From Fragum whitleyi (Eukaryota > Mollusca > Bivalvia > Cardiida > Cardiidae): a stretch of 64,000 nt of DNA. Where the stretch lies: positions 5,945,686 through 6,009,685 of the forward strand of contig OX411552.1 of the NCBI GenBank assembly GCA_948146395.1. The letters are read 5' to 3'. The translations under genes and the position numbers were made by a program. The notes below the pieces were generated by a model. That model did no database searches, was not told the DNA's origin, and saw nothing but the letters and a program-made list of their open reading frames with translations. Shown here piece by piece: positions 15,201 to 27,200 of this stretch. Within the stretch, counting starts at the first letter, position 1. Every line of letters begins with the position of its first letter.

Positions 15201-18200
15201 AAATTTTGAAGCAATTTAAACAATGAAGGCAAGTGAAGGGAAATCTAAACAAGAGCACCGCCTACAGGTGCCTATGCTCGGCTGTTGAGTGCTGGATGGT
15301 GGGAAAAAATCTAAGTTGAAAAAGAGGCATAATTTGTTCAAAATGCATCTAGAGTTATCCCCCTTTATATTATAGGTTGCTCTTTTGATGGTGAACATGT
15401 GTGCTAAGTTTCAAGTAAAGCTTTCAGTAGAATCAGAGATATCACAAAATAACAATGTTTTCGCCAACGATGAGGCAATAGCAATACCTCAGGTTTTCTC
15501 CTAAAATAGTCGAGCTAAAAAGGAATTTGAATGCCTCTGACTGGGATGAGCATCAATTTCAAGATGTTACTCAAATAATTTATTGTACAGTACAAAGTAA
15601 TTGCAAACAAGTGTGCTAGAATCACAATAAGAACCTTCACATAAATGGCTGGAAGAATATTATTATACCCCAAAAATATGCAATGTCAGATGACTAGGAA
15701 CATTTTGTGAACATTTTGTTCAAACCCATTTATAAATGAAGGAAGATTTGCCATGATAAGCTGTGGACATACACAGGAATAGACAGACAGAAAAGATGAT
15801 GTCAATATACACCCATCTTCTTTCAAACAATGCATAAAAAATCTCATCTTAAGCCTTAATATATCTAGGTTACCTGATATGTATATAATATGTACCTACT
15901 ACTTTGTATGAAAAAAATATCTAACAAGGTTGGAAGAGTTGATAACTGTTAAAGCTCCGCATAGACTATTATCAATTCCAACAACCAAGTTAGATTTTTT
16001 TCATACAATACACTAAGTATGTATTATATTTATCTCATAATCTCTATTTGCCTTGTTTTTGTCAATGTTTTAAACAGAAATGCAAGTTTCTAAAAATAAC
16101 CACATTATGTCATCGTTCTAAAAATATACATGTGACATTTTAAAAAATATCATATGGGATGTTATCACATGGATATTAGTATATAAATTCATTACAGTGA
16201 AAGAGTACTAAGAACACAAATCATAGAGAGCAATGGTCTGAAAACAAATATACCTACCTTTCCACATTACTTCTGAGAGAACACAAATTGGAACTGAGTA
16301 ATTCTGGAACCATATCAATTCTCTGAAAAAAAGTTAATTGTTTTTTAGTACAATCTTACTTGCATAGCCATCTCTTACAGCAAGGTCAAATAAGCATTGT
16401 AAAAAACTCCACTAGCAAGAAATTATTGGCTTAACTGTCTTAAGTATTTTATCAAGAAAGAGTTTACTATGGTTTCATTTCCCTAAACTCCAAACACCTT
16501 AACCCTTGTCATGCTGAATAAATTTTGACAAAAAAAAAATCATCAAAATCAAAGGGCAAAAAGCACTGAAAGTACCAACTGTAGTTCAATTTTTATTTGA
16601 AAAACTAAATCTATTGACAATTCTGGTTTGAAAGTGAGAAACAGGTGGTGAAGACTAATATCAGACGGCACATATGTGCAGGCTGATGTTTGTCTATAGC
16701 TCCTGCCAAGGCAGGGATATTTCGGGTTGCGCATGACAAGGGTTAAAATTGAGAACACTGTGTTTGTTAAAGTAGCATGTTTACACTTGAAAGTAAGGTT
16801 GACAGTTTTTTTTTCTTTAGGGTAAAGCAGCTAGCAGACCTAACCCTTTTCCTGTAGTGTTTACATTTCATTTCATTTCAAATAGATTGTCAATTTGTGT
16901 AACATTTTAACCAGTTTAGCAAAAGTTTGTCACACAATATCTGAGTAGAAAGCAGATCAAACTGCACATCCGCTGCTCATGCTAGTATTTGAAATTGATG
17001 AGTCATTGACTCACAAACCATGAAATTCTGGTGGTCAAAACTCATTCTGAATGGGTTAAAACAACAACAAGAGGGCCGTTGGCCCTGGTTCGCTCACCTG
17101 AGAAAAAAGCTTCATTACCTAGGTATGTCCATGCAACCACAGAAAAAAGAGATTTTCACTTATTCAATCAGATAACATTTGAAATAATCCCCCCCCTGCT
17201 CCTCCCCTGGTCATTATTTATTTAAGCTTTTTTCATAGAAGGTCTGTGATCAGCAAATCTATGCCAGATATACAGGCTGAGTCTGAGACTTTTAAAGTTT
17301 TCTTTAATGACTTGAATAATCCATGTCAAATATAAAGGCTGTAGGGATTCAAAATTCTCAACAAAGCACTCCCCCTCCCCAAAGATGCTCTGCACTTGGT
17401 GAATCTACAGTCATGATTTTAGCTAATTCAATTAATGTCCATATGCTGATCATCCATACCAATTTTCAAGTCTGTAGGACTCTTGGTTCATTAGAAGAAG
17501 TTTAAAGATTTCAAAAATGATCCAAAGTACTACCCCCTCCCCAAGACACTCAGCACCTGGTGACCCAACAGTTCTGATTTTAGCTATTTTTATTAATGTC
17601 CATATATTGATCACCCATAACAATTTTCAAGTCTGTAGGGTTCCTGATCTAGAAGAAGAATAAGGTTAAAGATTTCAAAATTGATCCAAAGTACTACCCC
17701 CTCCCCCCTAATGCTCCGCATCTGGCAACCCTACATTCATGATTTTAGCTATTTTATTTTAGATCCATATGCTTATCACCCATGCCAATATTGAAGTCTT
17801 TAGGGCTCCTGGTTCATTAACAGATGAAGGTTAAAGTTACAAAATTTTCACAAAAGTACTACCCCCTCCCCCCTGGTGCCCTGCACCTGGTGGCATTACA
17901 GTCAAGATTTTAGCTATTTTTATTAAGGTCTATGAGCTCATCCTCCATGCCAATTTTCAAGTCTGTAGGGCTTGTGGTTCAGAAGAAGAAGAAGGTTAAA
18001 GATTACAAAATTTTCACAAAAGTACTACCCGCTCCCCCCTGATGCTCCGCACCTGGTGAATCTACAGTCATGATTTTAGCTATTTATATAAAGGTCCATA
18101 TGCTGATCATCCATGCCAATATTCAAATCTGCCAGGCTCCTGGTTCAGAAGAAGACGAAGGTAAAAGATTACAAAATTTTCACAAAAGTACTCCCCCCTC

Positions 18201-21200
18201 CCCCCTTGTGCTCTGCACCTGGCAGCCCAACAGCTATTATTTTAGCTATTTTTATTAAGATCTATGAGCTGGTCCTCCATGCCAAGTTTCAAGTCTGTAG
18301 GGCTTGTGGTTCAGAAGAAGAAGAAGGATAAAGATTACAAAATTTTCACAAAAGTACTACCCTCTCCCCCCTGATGCTCCGCACCTGGTGAATCTACAGT
18401 CATGATTTTAGCTATTTATATAAAGGTCCATATGCTGATCATCCATGCCAATATTCAAATCTGTCAGGCTCCTGGTTCAGAAAAAGATGAAGGTAAAAGA
18501 TTACAAAATTTTCACAAAATTACTCCCCCCTCCCCCCTGGTGCTCTGCACCTGGCAGCCCAACAGATATTATTTTAGCTATTTTTATTAAGGTCTATGAG
18601 CTGGTCCTCCATGCCAAGTTTCAAGTCTGTAGGGCTTGTGGTTCAGAAGAAGAAGAAGGTTAAAGATTACAAAATTTTCACAAAAGTACTACCCTCTCCC
18701 CCCTGATGCTCCGCACCTGGTGAATCTACAGTCATGATTTTAGCTATTTATATAAAGGTCCATATGCTGATCCTCCATGCCAATTTTCAAGTCTGTAGGG
18801 CTCCTGGTTCCGAAGAAGAAGAAACTTAAAGATTACAAAATTTACCCAAAGTACTACCCCCTCCCCCCTGGTGCTCCGCACCTGGTGGCCGAAAAGATAT
18901 AATTTCAGCTATTTTTATTAAGGTCTATGAGCTGATCCTCCATGCTTAGTTTCAAGTCTGTAGGGCTTGTGGTTCAGAAGAAGAAGAAGGTTAAAGATTA
19001 CAAAATTTTCACAAAAGTACTACCCTCTCCCCCCTGATGCTCTGCACCTGGTGAATCTACAGTCATGATTTTAGCTATTTATATAAAGGTCCATATGCTG
19101 ATCATCCATGCCAAGTTTCAAGTCTGTAGGGCTCCTGGTTCCGAAGAAGAAGAAACTTAAAGATAACAAAATTTACCCAAAGTACTACCCCCTCCCCCCT
19201 GGTGCTCCGCACCTGGTGGCCCAAAAGTTATAATTTTAGCTATTTTTATTCAGGTCTATGAACTGATCATCCATGCAAAGTTTTAAGTCTGTAGGACTAC
19301 TGGTTGAGAAGAAGAAGAATTTTTAAGATTTTCTTAAAATTTCCCTTTTGTTGCCATAGCAACCAGAGTTTTTCATGGATTTCAATTCTTTTAGCTATTT
19401 TTGAAGGGGACCACCTAAGCAACATTTCTGTAAAATTTGGAGTTAATTGGCCCAGTAGTTTAGGAGGAGATGTCGTTTAAAGAAATTGTTGACGGACGCC
19501 GGACGACGGACGACGACCGACGACCGACGGACGACGACCGACGGACGGACGCCGGACGAAAGGTGATCACAATAGCTCACATGAGCACTTCGTGCTCAGG
19601 TGAGCTAAAAAGGGCAAATTGTGTAGAATTTAACAGGTTTCAGTGTGCACTGACATTCTCTTGTAATATCATAAAGAGAAATTATAAGTAGAGTTCTAAA
19701 TAGTATTTAAAATACATCATTGAAAATTTGAATAATAAACCAAGTCAAAATGACTCCCTTGGGATAAATTTCTAACAGTCAAAATAGGAAATTTTCAGAT
19801 TTTTGAGGGTTAAGACCCTGGTTTAAGGGTGAAACACAAGCCCTGACATCTGTGCAGGCTGATCTTAGTCTGAACTATCTGTGAAAGCTCCGAGGACAGA
19901 AGGAAAATACTGTGAACAGCATAAAAACAGTAATCAAGAGTTGTTTTTAAAACATTTATATAAAAGGAAGTCAAGGCCTTTTCTTTGTCAATCAATAATG
20001 GGCAATAAGTCACAAAATATACTGAATAGAGTTATGGTTCTTATGCAATGCACTTCCCCTCAATAAGATCTATCCACTTATGAAGTTTTCTAGGATTCTA
20101 GCTTGCATACTTTTTAAGATATGCTACAGACAAACTAGAAAGCCATGAATGGCTTTAGTCGCTCCACAGGCTTGAAATTCTTGTAGGAGCAAATCTAAGT
20201 TTTGACTAGATTTTTAAATATTTAGGGTTCTACTGATGTTAAAATGATTTTCAAAGTTTCCACCATATAACATAAACAGAAATGACCTCCAGCCATAAAA
20301 TACATATTTTTCATCCAATGACAATAATTTTTGGCTGCATGAAAATGGGTCACCCAAGGATCTTACTAATGAAGTTTGATTGATATCCATCCATTACATT
20401 CTGAGAAAATGATTTTTAAAGTTTCCACTATATAACATAAAGAGAAATGACCTCCGCCCATAAAAAACAAATTTTTCATCCGATCGCAATAATTTTTGGT
20501 AGACTAATAAAGGGTCAATCAAGGGTTGATCCAGTGAAATTTTATTGATATCCATCCGTCACATTCTGAGAAATGATTTTCAAAGTTTCCACAATATAAC
20601 ATATAGAGAAATGATCTCCACCCATAATATATATTTTTTTCATCCGATCACAATATCTTTTTGTAGACTGATAAAAGGTCACAAAAGGATCATTTATGTA
20701 AAATTTGGTTGATATCTTTCTGTTACATTCTGAGTATATAGAGAAATGACCTCCGCCTATAAAATACATATTTTCATCCAATCACTGAAAATTTTTGTAG
20801 ACTGATAAAGGGTCACCCAAGGATCATTCATGTAAAACTTCATTGATATCCATCAATTAGAACCTGAGAAAAGTCACTTTTTACCATATTTGGAAATTAG
20901 CCACACCCATTAAATCCATTTTTTCATTGGATCAAAATTTCTTGAACAACTTTGAAAGAGGGTCACCTGTGAAGTTTGGTAGAAATTCATCCAGTAGTTT
21001 CTGAGGAGAAGATTTTTAGAGAAAAAGTTTATGACCGGACGCACAGACACACGGACAGATGGACGCTCACGGAGACAAGGCCATGACAATAGTCCCAGTG
21101 GCTTTCAGCCAGTGGAGCTAAAAATGGTCTACGGATAGACTGACAGACCAACAAGAGCAAAGCCATATCAAGGGGTCAGTACAACACTATTGTAAGTGCC

Positions 21201-24200
21201 TATAAATATAATAGGCACTTACAATACTGTTGCAGTGACTCCTCGATATACCCCCTTTTCTTTGAAGGGGGGGGGGGCATAATTATCTTTATCTATTTCA
21301 TTAATTCCCATTATTTAACAAATATTCTTTGACTCTGTTTGAAGCTATAAAGGACAAAACTTTTCCTTAGTGTAGAAGTTATTCAAGTTACTAACCTTCC
21401 CAACTAGATACACAGTTGTCCCCCTTGAAGAAGCTTCTTTATCTAAAGCATTACCAGGTCGAATAAAATGGCTGACATCAGCTATATGGACTCCTACCTA
21501 CAAATAAATAGTCTAAGGTATGTTTGTAAGAGGGAGATTTTCAATCATTACAGTGAATGGTTTTCGAAAATATGAGTGCAAACATTTGATATCAAGACTA
21601 ATTGTATAAGCCAAAGCCAAGCAAGCTCTGTTTCCTCAATAATAATTCTTAAGATGCTTCATAGCAACCTAAAAAAATAGATCTGACAAACGCCTTGTTT
21701 TAAAAGTCTTAATCGGAATCTAAAGAATCTTACTCAAACAAATGCACCTCATGGCTCATGCTTGACACTTGAGCCAGAGATTTCTATATCAAATATCAGG
21801 ACCCGAGGTTATAAAACTTTTCTCATTCTCAATTCAAAATTTTCTCAAATTTCAATTTGAGATTAAAGCCATAATTATATTTTAATACTCATTTTAAGGT
21901 ATTCACATAAAAGATAATATTAATAAGTTGTTATAAATAACAACCTATTAACATTATCTTTTTTTTTTCATACATTTATTTAAATTCAAAATTTGAGAAA
22001 ATTCCCAGTTTAGCCTGAGAAAAGTTTTATTACCACGGGCCCTGATATCATATATGACCCCTCAATCTTTCTGTCAGGGGCTCACAAACAGGCATTTTGT
22101 ACTTAGCTACATTTAAAGAGTTCTGAACTCTGACCAACCTCCAAGTTTCCATTTTCTAGTTGCCTACAGTGTAAAGCATCATCTATATCAGTACAACCTG
22201 GTGGATCCACACTACATATTGTGATATCTCGTAAATCTTGTCTCTTCTCTCTATCCTATAATAGATAAAGACAATCATAAAATTATAACTGGTCAATCTA
22301 CACTACGCATAGTTATATCTTGTAAGTCTTGTCTCTTCTCTCTATCCTATAATAGATAAAGACAATCATAAAATTACAACTGGTCAATCTACACTACATA
22401 TAGTTATGTCTCATAAATCTTGTCTCTTCTCTCTATCCTATAATAGATAAAGACAATCATAAAATTATAACTGGTCAATCTACACTACATATAGTTATGT
22501 CTCATAAATCTTGTCTCTTCTCTCTATCCTATAATAGATAAAGACAATCATAAAATTATAACTGGTCAATCTACACTACATATAGTTATGTCTCGTAAAT
22601 CTTGTCTCTTCTCTCTATCCTGTAATAGATAAAGACAATCATAAAATTATAGCTGGTCAATCTACACTACACATAGTTATGTCTCGTAAATCTTGTCTCT
22701 TCTCTCTATCCTGTAATAGATAAAGACAATCATGCAATTAAAACTGGACAATCTACACTACACATAGTTATGTCTCGTAAATCTTTTCTTTTATCTCTAT
22801 CCTGTAATAGATAAAGACAATCATGCAATACATGTACAATTGCTCTGTAGGAAAAGCACCCGCTTACTTAACAGAACTCCTATCCTACAGAGTGCAAAAA
22901 CGAGCTTTGAGATCTGCCGAATCGTCTGACGGAATCTTCCATGTTCCTTTTAATAAGAGGAAATCATTTTCTGACAGGAGTTTCAGTACGATGGGCCCAA
23001 AATTATGGAACGAATTACCAGTCTACATCAGGAAATCAGAAACCATAGATATCTTTAAACGAAAACTCAAATCCTTCTATTTTAAAGACTTTTTCGACCT
23101 TTTCTAAATTGAAATTTATTTTTTAAACAAGTATGGGGTAGTTTTACGACTTATTTCTTATACCTTTTATAATTTGATATTGTTTTACATGAATTATTTG
23201 TTTATACACTTTTATGTACAACGCCATTGAATATGTTTTTAACGTAGAAATAGGCGTTTAATCAAATTACCAAGTTTAAGTTTAAGTTTAATTAACCCAT
23301 GTCATGCTGAATAAATTTTGGCTCAAAATTTTCATCACAATTAAAGGGCAAAAAGCACTGAAATTACCAACTAAAGGTCAATTTTTATTTGAAAAACTAC
23401 ATCTATTGACAATTCTGGTTTGAAAGTGAGAAACAGGTGGTGTAGACTAACATCAGACTGCACATATGTGCAGGCTGCTGTTGGTCTATAGCTCCTGGCA
23501 AAGCAGGAATATTCTTGGTCCAGCATGACAAGGGTTAAAACTGGACAATCTTCACTATATATTGTTACATCTCTTTGTTCTACCCTATACTGCAACCTTG
23601 GGATAGTTTTCCATTGTCTTACTTTTGCCACTTTAACCCAAAAAGTAATAGTCTTATCTTAGTGTGTCCACTTTGTTTAAGTCCTAATAAAACTCAGGGA
23701 TTCTATTAAAATCATCGCCCAAATCATCATCATTTCCAGAAGAAAGGGATGGGCTATTATTAGAGGCTATGCTACATATTGATGGCTCAGCACAAAACAG
23801 TTGTAATTGCCTATATTGTCATAGGCAGTTACAACTTTTTCTCCCTAAGTCATTGATATTTGTGACAGTGGAAAGAAATGGCCAAAAATAAGCGTAATCC
23901 AAAACAAAATATTAACATTTTATTGGGGAAAAGGTACAAAAAACCTCTGTTGAATCCTTAGTGACCTTGATTTTGCTGGTATGGGTCTTTATTTGAGGCT
24001 TCAAGATAATGTGAAATCACATCAAAAATGGTTGATTTTACCTAATGGAAAGTGAGGTTAGATTCTATTAGAGCATGGGGGCTCTATAAATAATTTTACG
24101 GTACACCCAAATCCTGTATCCCTTAAAGCATATGTTTAAGCAATTTTGAAATGATTGTAGAAAAAGATCAAAATTAATCACTATACCTCATCTGTAATTA

Positions 24201-27200
24201 TCCATGGCATTTTTGGTAGAAAACTCAATACTGCCTCTGAGAAGTTAGAATGAGGGACATCGTGTTCTAGTAGTAAAACTTCGTTCTCTGTCTCTAGGTC
24301 TCCAATATTACCCAACTTTCTAACAAAGTGACCCTATAGATAAAGGTATAATAAACTCAACACAACCTCAAACACATAAGAGATGAAAATAATATTTGTT
24401 GATTTCATTGTGTATAAAACTAAACACCTAATCACACTTTATGAATACCCAAAGCATATTCATACATGAGTGTGATTAGACTTTAAGTTTAATACTCTAT
24501 AAAATCAACAAATATTATATTTACACTGCAACTCCATTATAACAAAATCTGTTAGAGCCCTGAATCCATTATAACGCGGGGTCCGCTTGGCCCCCCCAAA
24601 ATTTCGGGGGTCAACCATTTTGGGATGCTGCGGCGATGTTACCGGATCCGACGTTAACGCTGTTTTGATTGCGATTTTAGATCGAAGGGTGAAAACACTC
24701 GAGATAAAAATCGATACTGAGCGAAGCCAGGTAAATCCGGCAATACAATTGTTTTTCACACCTCCTGTGGAGCAGTGGTGGCGGTTTATGCCTAAGGTCA
24801 GAGAGAAATGGCTAGTTTGATTGCTGACAGTCGTATAGTTATATCACTACGGCTGGAGTACCAAACTCACGAGTACAACCATCACATCCTTTCCTAACCC
24901 CAAACTGCTATCTCACATAGGTCTACGATTATGAACCCATGGGTGAATGACTTATAGTCAGAAAGAATGAGTGCTGCCGTCAGAAATACAGGGAATCCCA
25001 ATATTGACACTCCGGTGCGCTACCAACTAGGCTTTGTCGACGGCAGGGACGCAATTGGACACCGAAAAGTCTAGCTCGCATGCGATTAAATCCAAGTATA
25101 TAAATTTCAGAAGAAGCCGTGTTTTCGCAAAAATGAGCTTATCTTGTTTATATTCTCAAATCTTGAACATTTACCGCTGTTGACAAAGGATTCAAAAAGC
25201 CACCCTCCCCTTACCCAATTTATTGGTTTATTACCTCTTTGCCAATCCCATTGAATTTTCTTATAAATATTACGTTTTTTGTAAAAATATGATAAAATTT
25301 TGTTTCTTTTTCATTAAACGTATTCATATTAAAGTCACATTTACAGGGTTTGGAAATTCAAAGCCCAAATGAATTATATTATCGTTGATTGTTATCTCTC
25401 ACTAAATAAACAACTTATTAAGTTTTAAACAGGAAGCTATATATAAACCTACATTTCCCACTTGCAAGTGTCACACAAAGAAACTAAAAATGGCGCGAAA
25501 CTGATGGTGACCGTGTCACTTCGCATTCGTTTGGACATTCTTTCCTGACGATCTACTATCTGTTAATAAAAGCCGTGAATTATCATCTTGTCAAACCAAG
25601 GGTTACGAACGTTTTACTTATACGGTTTTCGAGAAGGAGCTTTCATGACCTGTAAAGATGATGTATTGAATGGATAAGCTTATCTTCGCAAACTGGCGAT
25701 CCAAATATCGTAACTACAGATTAATTAAATTGAATTTCTGGCATTTTTCTCGCTCATCGAAGAATGCGGTCCTGCACTCTGAGAGATTCAATTACTTTGG
25801 TAATCTTAAAATTTAAATATCATTAAAAGAAAAATGTAAAAAAAATTGACAGGTTAGACACAAATTCTTAATAGGACTACTTTAAGCAGAAGCTTACAAA
25901 ACAACTGTGTTCTTAAAATTGTTTTTGTTGGGGATTAAAAACAACTTTTCACCCGATCAAAGTAGGTGAATATTGATGAACACAAAAAAAATTAAATTCC
26001 TGTTATGTGAAACAAAATTTTCAAGTTGTAATGTCTTATTTTCTCACATAGCCACCTTTTTTTTTTCAATGATAAACAACATCAGAGATATCATTGTTTT
26101 ATACATTGATTGATTGATTGAATGGAGTTTTACACCGCTTTCAACATTTTTTTCAGTTATATCGCGCGGCTGGAGCACCTAACAATGGTTTCTGGTATTT
26201 CTCTCACCAGTACAACCACCACATCCTTTCCTAGCCTCCAGCTGCTCTCTCACATAGGTATACAATTATCACCCCATTTGTGAGAGACAAATAGAAAGAA
26301 TGAGTGCCATCATCTGGGATCGAACCCAGGATCTCTAGATAGACAGTCCGACGCACTACCAACTGCACTATGACAGTGGCTTTGTTTTTATAAAAAGATC
26401 ATTATTAAACTGATGTCATCAGGAAACATCTTTAAAAGTTTTACACAGTATTTCTGTGGTTCTAGAATACAATAAAATGCATTATCAACAAAACAAGAGG
26501 ACCATGATGGTCCTATATCGCTCACCTTCATCTCTTTCACTTCTCCCCTAGCAAAATTAAATACTTGAAAGATCAGTAAATGATCATTAAATTTTTCAAA
26601 GAAAAACATAACTCTATTTCTATGATTGCTGCATAAATTTCTATCCTTTTCTAAACAATTTTCTTGTGACCTGGCCAACATTCTGACCAAGTTTCATAAA
26701 GATTGGGCAATATTTGTGGCCTCTAAAAAGAAAATAGTCATTTAGGCCCCTTTTCCCGTGATATGACATGGATCTTTCCAATTTTAAATAGGGTTCATCC
26801 TTGTGACCTAGCCATTATTCTGATCATGTTTCATGAAAATTGAATTGTATTTGTGGCTTCTTGAGCGTAAACAAGGAAATTGTCCTTAAGGCCCCTTTTC
26901 CCATGATATGGCACAGATCCTTCCCATTTTCAATAGGGTTCATCTTTGTGACCTGGCCAACATTCTGACAAAATTTCATAAAGATTGGGCCATATTTGTG
27001 GTCTCTTAGAGAGTAAACAGAATATTGTCATTAAGGCCCCTTTTCCCGTGATATGGCACAGATCCTTCCCATTTTCATTAGGGATCATCCTTGTGGCTTG
27101 GCAAACATTCTGACCAATTATCATGAAGATTGGGCCATATTTGTGGCCTCTAGATTATAAACAAGAATATTGTTAAGAAGGCCCCTTTTCCCGTGATAGG

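Larger units (their letters stand above)
19930..21285. repeat. ATGCCCC-family repeat split by two later insertions
   Basis: Left part (to about 20135) matches 420-720 and 3640-3925. It resumes at 21123 with 'GGTCTACGGATAGACTGACA' and ends 'GATATACCCCC..GGGGGGGGCATAA'. The gap holds the GCCAT-hairpin element, and a hairpin MITE sits at 21169-21245. Confidence 0.7.

Noticed and set aside
18070..18663. Repeated plus-strand ORFs of 62-72 codons
   Set aside because: They occur once per 332-bp repeat period and reflect the array, not genes.
22256..22829. CRISPR-like array (regular 91-bp repeats)
   Set aside because: The repeats are contiguous without unique spacers and derive from a host exon in an animal genome.
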